This document shows positions 8,108-21,132 of a stretch of 64,000 bases of DNA, piece by piece (the stretch's first letter is position 1; the number at the start of each line of letters is the position of its first letter). The position numbers and the translations under genes are program-made. The notes below the pieces were generated by a model. That model was not told the origin of the DNA. It did not search any database and was given only the letters and a program-made list of their open reading frames with translations. Location of the stretch: the NCBI GenBank assembly GCA_030848705.1, contig CM061238.1, positions 49,825,133-49,889,132 of the forward strand, given 5' to 3'. The DNA is from Heracleum sosnowskyi (Eukaryota > Streptophyta > Magnoliopsida > Apiales > Apiaceae).

Positions 8108-11100
8108 ATGGCACCCATAGTCAAGCTTATGTCTGCTGGAGGGTTTATCTATGAGAAAAACAACTCCATCCCCTTTGTTGTCAAGGAAAGCCCGAACAAC
8201 ATCTTTTTCAAGATGATGGACTTCATGAAGAATTGCAAGTTGAGCTATGCAATGTTTCACTCTACACCACTCTACAATGAGATAATCGAGGAGATTTGGA
8301 CCTCATGTGAGTATAGTGGGACAAATTGCACTTTGCAATTCACCATCCAAGGTAATGAGTATATAGTTAATTCTGATGTATTGCAAGCATGTCTACATAT
8401 TCCTGAAAATAACTGTAATGCTTTGCCTACAAACACTGAAATTGTTAACATGCTAAATTCTATAAACTACTCATTGCCTACTGATAATTTGGGTAAGATT
8501 ATTAGGAGAGGTTTGGTTAGAGAATAAAGTTACTTAGCTGATGCATTCATAAAGGTATTTTCTGGCAAAATTAGTAATTTTGATGCATTAACTAATTTCA
8601 TGTTAATTCTCTTAACCATGCTTCTAACTGATAGATATTATAACTTTAGCACCCAACTTATGTATGAAATTGGTGCTAAGTTGGGTGATAAGGCAAATAG
8701 GAAAAAGAATATCTATTATGCTAGGTTTCTGATGATGTTGGCTAACCATGTTAGTCCAGCACCATTAGTTATCTCTAACCCTGTTTTCAGGTTTGAGTGT
8801 TTTGTGCAAGAGAAAAGAGTTTTGACAGATATACCGAGACTCAACCACAATGGTGATGTCCCAGTGGTATATCTGCCCATCATTGAGGTAACTTCTTCTA
8901 ACCCTGTTAGTGTAGTTGTTACTTCTATTGTTTCACCTTCCAATGTTGCTATGGAGTCTGTAGTTGTGTCCCAACAGGCTCCTGCCCAAGCAGCAAAACC
9001 TAAATCTAAGAAATCCTCAAATCCAACCTCAGGTGCTTCTCAAAAGGCACCTGTTGCAAAAACTACTTCACAACCCAAGGGGAGTGATTCTGGAGTTGTG
9101 AGAGGTGAGGGAAGAGGTGAACATCAAAGAAACCCCAAGAATAAGGAAGGAAAGGAAAGTGTGTCCCAGCCAAGCCCCATTGTGTCTTCCCAACAAGGCA
9201 CAATGAGTAACATGGATTTAAACACAAGTCTAGTTGCATCCTCCCAAAAGGATGTGATTATTGAAACAAGCTCTCCTCCAAGAGCACACTCCAAGAGGGT
9301 AAGGGACACTTCAAGCCCACAGTCTACATTTTCCCAATACCAAAGGAGAGTAAAGCAAAAATCCAAGGGTACACAGGGTGCACACACTCTGGAAGCAACA
9401 CTTCCAGTTTCACAAATTCAGTTTGATGTAACCCCTATTATTACTCTGGGGTTACAGTCCCATTCTCTAAACATCAACCTTGAACTATCTCCACCAAATT
9501 CACCAACTCAGTCTCTAGATGTGGACATGATCCATTCATCTTTTCCCGATTCTCCAACTCTTATCTTGGAGAAGCCCCACTCTGCAGCTGGTGGTCATCA
9601 CTTGTTAAGTGATTTGTTGGGTCATCAACCAATTTTTTCTGAAGTTACAAGAGGATCTGTGGACCAATCTATAAAATCAATCACCACAGATTCTACTGTA
9701 ATTTCACTTTCCCAAAGTGCTGTATTGACTTCATCAACGAAATAGCCTCTTTCGTTGACAAGTGTTTCTCCATCAACGGTATCCATACCGTTGACAGTTC
9801 AAACTACCATTCCGTTGATAGGTCATTCTACACCCATTATTGAAGATCAAGTTGTTTCCACAACTAGTGTAGATGACCTGGTGGTAGTTGAGACACTTTT
9901 AGGTTTGAGAGGGAGTGAAACTGAGAGGCTGGCTTGCAGCCAGGCAAAAGGAGAGAATAAGAGTGAGAGGCTGGCTATTTCTTCCAGCCAGGCAAAAGGA
10001 GAGATTGAGGGTACCACCTTAGAAGGTGAAGGAGAGGGTGTGAGAGGTGTGAGCCATGGGGAGCCCATGATGCAAGAAAAGAGTGGAGAGAGAGAAGGGA
10101 CTACAGGAGCAATAAGGGAGGAAGCAGCCATTGCTAGTGAGTTAATGGAGGTCAGTGAGGGAGAAAGGGAACTTACTTTCCAAGAGCATTATCAACAAAC
10201 TCTGGATAGTATTTCCCTGGATCTTGAGACCTTTACTCACCCTGTGCCATCCTATCAACTTATGGCTCAGCAGGGCAATGTGGAGGCAGAGAGGTCACTA
10301 AACCTAATTCATACAACTGCATCAATGCAAAGAACAAAGGATGCCTTGACCAATCTATCTCCAGGAGCTGCAGCTAGTGATGAATTTGATTTTTCTGATG
10401 ATGAGGACAGCTTTGGTGACAATCTACAGGTGGCCACTACTTCACAGACTGGGACTTTTGTGATGCCCCCTACACCAGACTAGCTTACTCAGGATGTTCA
10501 TGGAAGAATCAACCTGGATGCTGCAATCACTAGACAGTACAATGAAGCCTTCTTGGCTCATGCATCTGTTAGTGTTGAACACAAGCTTTTCTACAAAGCC
10601 ATTATGGACTCCTTGGAGATTCAAAGGCTACAAATGTTGCAGACCAGGGTGGAAGCAAGGGACATCAAGGACTCTGTTGGGAACTTGAAAGATGCTATAG
10701 ACAAGAGGCTTGATGAGAAGCTTCCTTCTCTCACTGTGTCCAAGATGAACAGGTTTTTCTCCAAGGAACCTGAAGTGTCCTCTTCTTTGAAGACTCTCTC
10801 CTCTAGAGTGGACAAAGTTGAGGCTACACTTTCTCACATGCAAAAGGAACAGGAAAAGCAGACACAGCTACTCACCCAGATTTTGGCAGCTCAAGGACTC
10901 CCCATCATCTCACTTGATGATAACAAAAAGGGGGAGAAATCTAAGGAGCTAGAGAAATCTAAAGAGCTTGATATACAAATCACAAAGGTTTTGGTTCCAG
11001 CCATTTCCTTACCAAATGAGCCACTAGCAATGGGGGAGCTTGGACAGAAGAAAAAGGATGGTATTGACCTGATTCAGGAAGCTTCTATGAGGATAAGACT

Positions 11101-11373
11101 TGCAGAACAGATTAAAGATCACTGGTCCAATATAGAAGCAAGGGTCAAGAGAATTGCTGGAACTGCAATAAACTCAAATCCATCAACGGATCAACCATCA
11201 ACGGATGCCATGGTTGTAACATCAACGGAATAGGAGCCACAGTTCAAGAGTTCTTATGTTATAGAACCCCTTCAGCATGGACTCTTTCAAGATTCAAGAA
11301 ATGAGAAAGGGAAAGCTTCATGCTTTAGGAATGTGGATGCAAGAGGGATATCTCCAATATCACCTGTCAAACC
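8108..11373 (+). pseudogene. Sirevirus envelope-like ORF, 5' part, with stops
   Basis: One frame runs from the ATG at 8108 to the insertion at 11374, broken by stops at 8525 (TAA), 9743 (TAG), 10481 (TAG) and 11231 (TAG). The N-terminal ~140 residues look folded and hydrophobic. The middle is low-complexity, rich in Ser, Thr, Pro, Glu and Gln, and a Lys/Glu/Leu-rich, probably coiled-coil stretch (about 10600-10900) follows. The C-terminal part of this piece matches S2's ORF closely (LEIQRLQM.QTR.EAR). At 11231 S2 has TGG where S1 has TAG. Envelope-like ORFs are a Sirevirus hallmark; whether they act as envelopes is unproven, and I see no clear signal peptide or fusion segment. A PPT-like AAAAAGGGGGAGAAAT lies at about 10925-10940. 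Confidence 0.8.
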
Positions 11374-13065
11374 TGTAACAGCCCCAAATCCGGGGTCAGG
11401 GATTTAGAGTAGTCACGATCCATTTACTCCTTGCCTTACCTGTATTACTCACACCATGCATAATTCACCTGCTCACGACCCCACAATATATGTCTCACAC
11501 ACACACACACAGGTTAGAGTCTCAGATACGACACAATGCAACAACTGCGGAATAAATAATTTTTATTACAATACCCAAATGTCTTTGAATCTGTCACTGA
11601 TACAATTTCTAAGTAATGTTACATTACCAGCTTAGCCTTCTGATGCTCAAGATCCTCTCATACCATTCATATCTATACATAAGTGGAATACCAAAAGCTG
11701 TAGCCTGATTCGATTGGTTCGCACTACTCTCGGGATCACTGCTAGAAACTGTTTATGGAAACGCCTTGCGGGGTATGTGCCGTCCCATTGGCATCCTGCT
11801 TCGCTGCTATATAATATATATAAAACAATAGCAAGAGTGAGCGATAGCTCATCAAGGTAATGAAGTAATGGCATAATTCTGCCTTTAACTCAACCCAGAA
11901 TAAAGCGGGTATAAGACAATAATTTGTCAAAATATCTCGATACTGAAATTATATCCTTATCGGAATGTATTCCCAAAAACAGTACCATTATTGTACTTCA
12001 AATATCATTTCATAATATTTCTGCAAGCTTTGCTATATTATGAACAAAGTCCTAGTATAATATAAAAGATGACGTTTCAAAATAAACCAATATAACTCTT
12101 CCAAAAATATCTGCTATGTAAGCAGAATATCAACATATAACTTAAAAGATGAAGTTATAAGGTGATTCAGCATAAACAACTCCCTTACCATAACTCATGT
12201 TATGTAGGGTATCCACAGAGTCATATGATATAAACGATGAAGTTACGAGGAAAATTAATAAAAGTTTTCCGTAACCCAAAATCCACTTAGGCATATATAT
12301 CCTTAATAAGGTTTTATCAGAGTCATAACTCATAAAATAAAAGATGAAGTTGCATGAATTTATTGTCACTTCATTTCCAAACACTTTTCGACCCCCTGCC
12401 AACATGGTTGGTTCTTCACCCCAATTCATGTCGCAGGAATATCCAAACTGGATGATGAACCAATACAGGAGTTGCTACCGCGCCCGCTGTGCCTAACCTT
12501 GCTATGATCAGTAGCAGGTCGCACCGCTCAAATAGTTTTCTACATGTAGATGGAAGAATCACGACAGCCTGACATTGTCTACCGCCTTACAGTGACCTCC
12601 CGGCCAACGGTTGGGCCAATAAAAGTTGGATGGGTCCGCGCAACTAGACCACTTACACCACTCCTAGTTCAGATGAAATCCATGACTCTGAAACGTAAAG
12701 ATCGTCCTCCTTTCCCCAAGTGTAACACTTGTTGATACGACTCCACTAAGTAGTTATATCTAGGTCGGAAAGGAAGATTCTCCAATATTTCCCAAGCTAT
12801 TGCTTGTTAATGGACATCGACTTGTTCCATGAATTTACCCCTCAATCGTTGAGGTGGTAACACAATATTTGACTCGCAGCAATTAAATTGCTTTGAGAAA
12901 ATATCTGTCCCCTGACAGTTTTTGAATTGAGAGTTTAAAAAAAGTAGTAGTCACTTAAATCAGGTTTCCCATATTTTTGATAGTTGAGCGAGCATTTAAA
13001 TCCTCTTTAAAAGACAGATTTAAATGGGAAAAACATTGTTTTGGGAACCTCTTTTGATTTACAAA

Positions 13066-13390
13066 TACTTAATAATATTCATTAAATAATCCTCAGATAA
13101 TATTCACAATAATATTCTTCGATTAAGTAAACCTCAAATGAATATCTGAAATAATATTCCTTAATTAATAAATCTCATTTGGGTATTCGAAAATAATATT
13201 CATTAACTAGTTAATCTCAATTGAATATTCAAAATGATATTCATTCAACAATTAAATCTCAAATAAATATTCAAAAGTAATATTCAATAAATAAATAATT
13301 CTTAAATGAATATTCACACTAATAATCTTTAAGTCAATAATCCTCAAATGAATATTCATAAATAATATACTTTAAGTAAATAATTAATCC
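13066..13390. repeat. AT-rich degenerate tandem array in element A LTR
   Basis: Units of roughly 40-45 bp built around AATAATATTCATTAA and CCTCAAATGAATATT. Each half is partly complementary to the next, so units can pair as hairpins. The corresponding array in the other A LTR lies at 49325-49640. Confidence 0.75.
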
Positions 13391-15361
13391 TCGAATAACA
13401 GTACCCGATATCTTTATCGGCAAATAACCTTTATCATATACAAAACATAATCACTTCTGATCTTTCAAGAAAATCACACGCCCTTATCCTAGGGCAAATA
13501 TAAAATCTTGGCTTATAGCTGATATCCCATATCTAGCTTATAAGCCAATTACCAAATCATTTCCAAGTAATAACCTTCGAATGAGGTAATATTCAAATAA
13601 CATTCCTCAAATCATTTCCAGGTAATTAATACTTTCTAGAAATATAATTAATGTTTAATAATAGCAGTCCTCAAAATAATTAGTACACTGCCGCTGGAAT
13701 CCCTCCGGGTTTCCTGCGGCTATCTCTATATCTCAAAGTACTGACTCCTGGTCTAGAGTCGGAAACAAGAAGTATGCTCTTATCTCTAGAGCTACAAGGT
13801 ACACCGGTTTATAACTACTTTATCTCAAAGCTCATATATAAACCAAAATCAAACTCTATTTTATACAATATATAACATGTATCGCAAAACTGTATAACTC
13901 CACATATGGCAACATCAGTAATATATAATCAATACTTCAAAGTATAGATTTAGGAAACTTGCCACAATACTCACAACAAAGATTTGATATATATAACTTG
14001 GGAATACACAAGTATTGAATATTTGAAAATATACCTACTCTGAACAATAGAGTAAGGTTTAGTAAACTTGCCTGATGCTCGAGAAGTGATAGGGGTTCGC
14101 GACGATGCCGGACCATCTAGACAAAGTCAAAGAAACACACGATTAATCCCCTGGATAATCCACTTGTACACAATGCTTAAACACGTAAGCGAAACACAAC
14201 CAAGGCATTACTAGCTCATCCTAGGCTCATACTAAGTCCACGTTTAGTCGACAATTACTTAAGTCCTAGGTTTAGTCCGAAATCGATCCTCGAATACAAG
14301 TTATACTTAATCATTTACAACATTGGTTTCTAAGTCATGTTCTTGGTGGTTTTAACTTGCGCGACCTCGACTAAAACATTTTTATAAAATCGAAACATAA
14401 TCGTTTTAATCCGAATCGTTTTCGTGAGCCTTCCTAACTGTCTCTAGTATTATTCCTCCAAGTTTCACATTTTAATATGGCTTCTAAGTGGTCCAAATAT
14501 AGCTTCAAAGTGGCTGACCAGAGAAGGGTTGTTCCTCCGAACGACGTTTACTAAAACTCACTTTTCTCTTAAACCGTAAATCGTATAGACATGATCTTTA
14601 TACCAAAACAAACCTTAAAACAAGAACTATAGGTTCCTGGGCAGTTTTGTTCAAAAATATTCCAATACCAGTTCGTAATTGTTGCTCAAAACAGCCTTAA
14701 ATAAAATGGGCATTACGACGGCTATAATCGTTACGTTTTCCATTTCCAAAACACAACCAAATCAATACCAATCAATCCCAAACTCACCATCCACCTTATA
14801 CACCCTCCACTCAGTCAAATCCTCCATGAATAATCACAATAAATTCATAACCTATCCTCCAAACTCAACCAACAATTCATCTAATTACTTAATCATGCTC
14901 TTAACTTTACATAACATCAAAACCACTTCAAAACTCATATAAACAAAAGGGGGCAGAGGTCTTTATACCTTCCTTGAAGCCTTAAACACACAACCAGAGC
15001 TTGTAAGCCTTAAGAGAGTCTTTATCCATGGTTATTATCCTTAAACTTGCAAAAAAAAATCAAGAACAAGTTATGAATTCTCGGAGTTACTATACACCGG
15101 TTTAAAGAACTGGAAGAACGAAGGTCTTACCTTGCTCAAATGGAAGAAGCTCGTGAAATAGGAAATGTAGGTTATCTCAAGACCTTTCCAACAAGCTATA
15201 GATCTCCAATTGCCACCAAGAAATGAAGGAGATATGCAGTTTACAATTCGGCAGTTTTGTGTTGGCCGAAAATGAAGAAAAGAGAGGTTTTTGGTTTGGT
15301 TGATTAATAATGATAATGCTGATTTTTTGTGTTAAAAGGTGATGAGTCATTGCATGCCCAA

Positions 15362-15412
15362 GACACGTGTCGATCAGTGGAGCATCGTGGTGGCAAAGCA
15401 GGGACACGTGTC
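15362..15412. promoter_or_regulatory. Paired G-box palindromes in A 3' LTR
   Basis: Two perfect copies of GACACGTGTC at 15362-15371 and 15403-15412, starts 41 bp apart, in the U3 part of the minus-strand LTR. CACGTG cores bind plant bZIP and bHLH factors. Confidence 0.7.
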
Positions 15413-15996
15413 ACGCAATGGAGATCATGGTGGCAAGCAGCTTTACTAGTTCGCTTTCCTTTCACATGGATGATCCAAATGTTGCATTTCTCGAATTAAT
15501 CTTGTTACATGTTACTTCCATGTCTATATTTAATCCTGTCATAATTTCAATCCTTAATCCATGATTCGTTCGCTTAATCGCTTAATCTCGTTATAAAGTA
15601 TCAGCGGTTTCTAGAACCTTCGTTTCACTGTCTCAGTGGTTTTCGTTCTAAATTCTCAAATCAAATATAATAAAATTCCAAAATATTAAATCCTCAAATC
15701 CTCAATTTTAATATCTCATTTCTTGAATATAATAATATATAATTCGCTGCCCGGTCGAATATTACACCGAAATAAAAATCGAAATTTCTGAATTCCGATC
15801 GTCTTTGCATTCACTTATTTACTCCGTAGATCACTAATATGACTTCGGAATATCCACGCCACGTCTCGTACATAGGTGGCATGAAAAACTTTGTTAATCC
15901 TCAAAATCACTATTCATCCACCAAATTCTCTATTCACTGTTGTACTTAATCATAATAAGAAAAGTTTTAATTTTTCCAAAAATTCGGGTTATTACA

Positions 15997-16315
15997 GTCT
16001 CCCCTCCTTAAAAGGATTCCGTCCCGGAATCGGCTTAGGAATAACTGGGGGTACTTCTCTCCCATTGCACTTTCTAACTCCCAAGTGGATTCTTCCACTT
16101 CTTGATTTTCCACAAACCTCTCACTAGCTTGACAACCTCGTCACTTAGCACTTGCTCTTTTCTATCCGTGATTTCCACAGGTTGTTCTTTGTAAGTCAAA
16201 CCAAGTCATATATCTACCTGCTCGTATTCTCACATATGCCGGGCATCTATAGTATACTGACGTAGCATTGACACATGAACCCCGTTATGACCATTCTACA
16301 AGTTTGGGGGGGGGG
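15997..16315 (-). pseudogene. Element A pol 3' end: polypurine tract and chromodomain remnant
   Basis: The minus strand carries a purine tract (15997-16015) directly before the LTR. Upstream of it is a chromodomain-like C-terminus reading VEESTWELESAMGEKYPQLF (about 16035-16105), the family ending of Tekay/Del polyproteins. The 10-G run at 16306-16315 is the insertion site of element B; the coding remnant resumes at 43722. Confidence 0.75.
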
Positions 16316-19300
16316 TGTAAGACCCCAGATTTTGGGTAGAATTAAAACTTTTATTATATGTTGATGTAAATATGGATAGTGGCAATGACTTTGAGAATCA
16401 AGTTATGAAATGAATATGAATTTCGGTTTTCAAACATTTTGAGAATAGTAAGAATGGACTGAACATATAAATAAGAACAATCAATCTGGAAGATAAGAAT
16501 ACAATACTCCAGGGAAGGAAAGTATTTTTATGTCATCCAAATCAATATCTGGAATACATCCGACAACTCCGTAAACAAGATAGCATATGCCCGAGAAAGC
16601 ACTAGAACGTTTTCTAAGTGCAAAGAGTAAAGAGAAAATAGATCAGGAATATTGGAACGGATTTTGATCCAAAGGATTATAGAAAAACCACTGATGAATA
16701 GTAACTCTTCATTTAAAAGTTTTTCAGACCACCCTATATGCGGGACGATATAATAAACTTTCAAAGTCGCATTAGTGATCTACGATGGAAATAAAAGAAT
16801 GCAGAAGCTGTCAGAATCGGAAAAATAGCATTTTTCGTTTTCTCCGAAATTTCACCAAAAACGGACTAAATAATTATTATTTGAGGATATTTAAGGATTT
16901 AAATTATTAATTCCATGGATATGGATTTGATAAATGAATTAGAAGTATCGAGAACGATTTCGGTAAAATACCTCGATAGAACCCTCGAGAAACCTTGCGA
17001 GCGTTCTACGAAATTAAACGAACTAGAAAAGCTACTTTATCCCAAGCCAATGCATGCTTGCCAAGTGTCAAGACAAGAAGAGACCAAGGGTGATGACTCA
17101 CCACATTGGATAAATATCAAGTAATTAAACAAGAAAAGAAAAAGAAGAATTCTCCACCTTGAAGAAAAATTCGGGAGAGAAGAAGAAAGAAAATGGAGGA
17201 GAAAGAAATGCTTATAACTTGAGATTCCGTTGTCCGTTTTTGGCGTTCCACCACTCAAATCGAAGCTCTCGAGAAGCTCTACGCAACCATGGTAAGCGCT
17301 CGCCTCACCTCTATGATTTAACCTTCGATTTCAGTGAGTAACAGTTGGAGAAGATGATGAATAGTAACTTGTATTTTGCTTTGTTGCTTTTGATATTGAG
17401 TTTGTGGCTTACAAAGGTTGTATTAAGCAAGGATCTAAGGTTACATAAGGAATATAGCAGCAAGCAAGCTTGGAGGAAGGTATAAACCTCTGCCCCTTTG
17501 AGTTTTATATGAGTTTTAAAGTGGTTTTGATGTTCATATCATGATTAAGTGATTTAGTGATTATTTGGATTTGTTTGAATGTGTAAAATGATGGGTGTTG
17601 GATTTGAGCCTCCCCACTGATCTTAGAGGTGTATGATGGTTGTTTGTTGAGGTTGTAGATGTATGGTATGCCCGGTGTGGCTTGGTTATGTTGTGACAAA
17701 ATAGGATTATTCGATTTTAAGCCGTCGTAATGCCCGATTTTCGGTAACTCTATAAACTGCCTAGAATCAGAACACCTAACTGCCTCTTTTGGTTCAGTTA
17801 TGAACATGAGTGTGTAGAGCTTTGTTTCTAGTTTATGTGAGCGCAAGAATCATGTCATTACGATTTACGGTTTATGAGATATGACCATTGTAGTGAAAGT
17901 GGTTCAAGGAATGAGATTGCAGAAATGTACCAACTTTGTGGCTATGTTTGAGACCCTTAAGAGTTGTTTTAAAATATGAAATTTTGTATTGAAGTGTCAA
18001 GGTTTGTACGAAGGTTTCGAGTCCAAAAGATTATTTTCCGATTTTAGAAAAATGTGTTAGCCGAGGTTGCGCAAGTGAAAACCACTAAGAGCATGACTTA
18101 GGAACCAATGTTGAAAATGGTTAAGTATAACTTGTATTCGAGGATCGATTTCGGACTAAACCTATGACTGAAGTATTTGTCGACTAAACATGGACTTAGT
18201 ATGAGCCTATAACGAGCTAGTAATGCCTTGGTTGTGTTTCGCTTACGTGTTTAAGCATAGAGTACAAGTGGATTATCCAGGGGATTAATCGTGCGTTTTC
18301 TTTGACTTTGTCTAGATTGTCCGGCATCGTCGCGAACCCCTATCACTTCTCGACCATCAGGCAAGTTTACTAACCCTTACTCTATTGTTAGAGTGGGCAT
18401 ATTTTTGAATGTCTAATACTTGTTGATTCAGAAATATATCTATGTATATATATTCTTTGTTCCAAGTATCGTGCAAGTTTCTAAAACCATATTTTGAAGT
18501 ATGCATATACTAGATGCATGTTTTCAAACCTCACATCGTATATAGATGTGATAGTATTCAAACTATTGAGACTATAGTATATGCATATGATAGAGGCAAG
18601 TTTTCAAACCTATACCTTTTTAAAAACTGTTGTGGTGATAACTAAAGATTTTGAGATATATGCTATATGTGTATGATTTCGAAATGATTTCTATGATGCT
18701 AAGTCAAAGGTATTGACACAAGTTGAACTTATAAGCTATGGATATAGTAATATTTTGGAGCTGATGTGCTAAGCAAAACCCTCAGTAGGGGGAATATACT
18801 CTGCATTTATACTTTGGACCGGGAATGGTATCAGTTGTTATCTAGAGATATATTATATATTCTCTATATTTATTTTACATACTATGAATGGTATCAGTTG
18901 CTATCTAGGGTTATTTTATTGTGTTATTACAATTAATCTCGATAAGTGGTTTACAAATTAAAGATCATTCGGAGTTTAATCTATTAAGGGTATATTTTAA
19001 ATATATGATGAATAGTTGTTATCTACCCTTTTTGATAAGAAAGTACTTGAGAATTATTTCTAAATAAATATTCTTTATTAAACATAGTTTGCATTAATTA
19101 TTTAAAGCCCTACTTCTTAAGGAAGTATTTTGTGAAAACTATTCTAAACCCTAGATAGCTAATAAAGTATATTTCAGTCAATTTTTATTATAAATAGAGA
19201 AGGTTCCCAAATCTATTTCCCGTTTAAGTCTATATTCAGAAAGACTTAAATGTTCGCTCAAACTACAAATGCATGGGACCTTTCTCAAGATTTTATGTAT

Positions 19301-21116
19301 GTTTCCAGTGGACTGCCCGGTCCTAAGCCTTTTTAAATCAATAAATTTATCAGTCTGGTTTACTACCATCAAAATGATTTTGATTACTTCCTCAAGATTC
19401 GAGGGGTAAGATCAGTGGAATTAGTTGCATCCATTAACAAGCGTCAGCTTGGGAAATATGGGTGAATTTTCCTTTCCAACCAGATATGACTACTTTGTGG
19501 AGTTGTATCCTTGGGGAAAAAGGGAAAGGAACTTCATGTTTCAGTGTTATGGATTTACTCGAACTTGGAGAGTATGTAAGGGACTGAGTAGCGCCGGTCC
19601 CCTAAGGGAATTACAATATGGCCGACGGACTGGTGAACGGGTATGTTCTTCCCTTAGTTTATCAGAAATTTCCCGACCGTAGGAAAGAGGAGAGCAGCAG
19701 GCCGACGGACTGGTGAAACGGGTCTGTTCTTCCTCATAGGAGAGTCACAGGCCGACGGACTGGTGAAATGGGTCTGTACTTCCTGCCTACAACCGATTGG
19801 CGGGGAGGTAGGTCAGTCAGATACTGTCTATTCTTCCCTTCTACGTAGAAAAAGATCAGGGGGATACAGCTTGCGACTGATCATCGTAGGGGTATCCTTG
19901 GCGCCCAGAATCTCCATTTACAATTCAGCATCCATGAAAGAGCATGTTTCATGCAAGATTTCAGAAAAAGAAAGTTTGTTCCAGCTATTCAGTTTCATGA
20001 AAGTTTTCAGAAAGGTTACTCAAGAGTAATCCAGTATAGTCCAGTATATGAGTTTATAAGGAATAGTATGAATTTACGAAAAGTATATGATTTTATCTAC
20101 AGGATATACGTGATCAGATGAGTTTAGAAAATGAATTGGAAATAAATTTACATTGTTTTATTTCCAGATTATATATGAAGTAAATGTTTCCTATGAAAGA
20201 TGATATTTGGAAATTCCTACAACTTCATCTTTTATTTTATGAGTTATGACTCTGATAAAACCTGATTAAGGATATATATGCACAAGTGGATTTTGGGTTA
20301 CGGAAACCTTATATTTTCCTTATAACTTCATCTTTTAAGTTATATGTTGATAGTCTGCTTATATTCTATATAACAGATATTTTGCGAAAAGGATATACTG
20401 AGTTATCTTTCTACTTCATCCTTTATTTTATACTAGAACTTTGTTCTTAGTATGAATATCGAAAGTTTGCAGAATATTATGGAGATGATATTTGAAATAC
20501 AACAATGGTATTTTTGGAATACATTCCGATAAGGAAATGATTTCAGTATCAAGATATTTTGACAAGTTATTGTCTTATACCCGCTTTATTTTTGGGTTGA
20601 ATAAAAGGCAGAATTATGCCATACTTTCATTACCTTGCTGAGCTATCGCTCACTCTTGCTATTATTTTATATATATTATATAGCAGCGAAGCAGGATGCC
20701 AATGGGACGGCACATACCTCGCAAGGCGTTTCCATTAAACAGTTTCTAGCAGTGATCCCGGGAGTAGTACGAACCAAATGAATCAGGCTACGGCTTTTGG
20801 CATTCAACTTATGTATAGACATGAATGGTATTAGAGGATTGTGAGCATCAGAAGGCTAAGTGGGTAATGTAACAATACTTATAAATTGTATCAGTAACAG
20901 ATTCAAAAGACATTTGGGTATTGTAATAAAAGTTAGTTTCCGCAGTTGTTGTATTGTGTCGTTTCTGAGACTCTAACCTGTGTGTGTGTGTGTGAGATAT
21001 ATGTTGTGGGGTCATGAGCAGGTAAATTATGAATGGTGTGAGTAATACAGGTAAGGCAAGGAGTACATGGATTGTGACAACCCTAAATCCCTGACCCCGG
21101 ATTTTGGGCTGTTACA
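16316..21116 (+). mobile_element. Element B 5' LTR (4,801 bp)
   Basis: Non-coding, with TG..CA ends. It contains three direct copies of a GCCGACGGACTGGTGAA block (19621, 19701, 19751), the hairpin block at 20639-20652, and a TG microsatellite near 20980. Splice-donor-like ATGGTAAGC lies near 17290. Short ORFs such as 16528-16764 (minus) and 17505-17846 (minus) recur in the 3' LTR and show no domain. It differs from the 3' LTR at about 20 places by eye. Confidence 0.92.
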
Positions 21117-21120
21117 GAGA

Positions 21121-21132
21121 TGGTATCAGAGC
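21121..21132 (+). other. Primer binding site of element B (initiator tRNA-Met)
   Basis: TGGTATCAGAGC begins four bases after the 5' LTR end. It is the standard plant complement to the initiator-tRNA-Met 3' end. Confidence 0.92.

Larger units (their letters stand above)
11374..15996 (-). mobile_element. Element A 3' LTR (4,623 bp)
   Basis: Begins TGTAACAGCC and ends GGGTTATTACA on the plus strand. It contains a CA microsatellite (about 11495-11512), the hairpin block TGAGC/GCTCA at 11838-11851, an AATATTCAT-type tandem array at 13066-13390, and two GACACGTGTC palindromes. Short ORFs here (for example 11647-11874, 12142-12429, 14679-14942) have no domains and recur in the other LTR; I treat them as non-coding. 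It differs from the 5' LTR at about 30 places by eye, including an 8-bp gap near 15928. Confidence 0.92.

Noticed and set aside
11495..11515. CA/TG microsatellite recurring six times in the window
   Set aside because: It is one conserved feature near the LTR ends of A, B and C, copied with them; not an independent signal.
13066..13390. Regular short repeats that could suggest a CRISPR array
   Set aside because: Units are degenerate, directly adjacent without unique spacers, AT-rich, and lie inside a plant LTR.
16528..17846. ORFs of 60-113 codons repeated exactly at 25312-26630
   Set aside because: They are repeated because they lie in the two LTRs of element B. No domain, no coding-like constraint; LTR noise.
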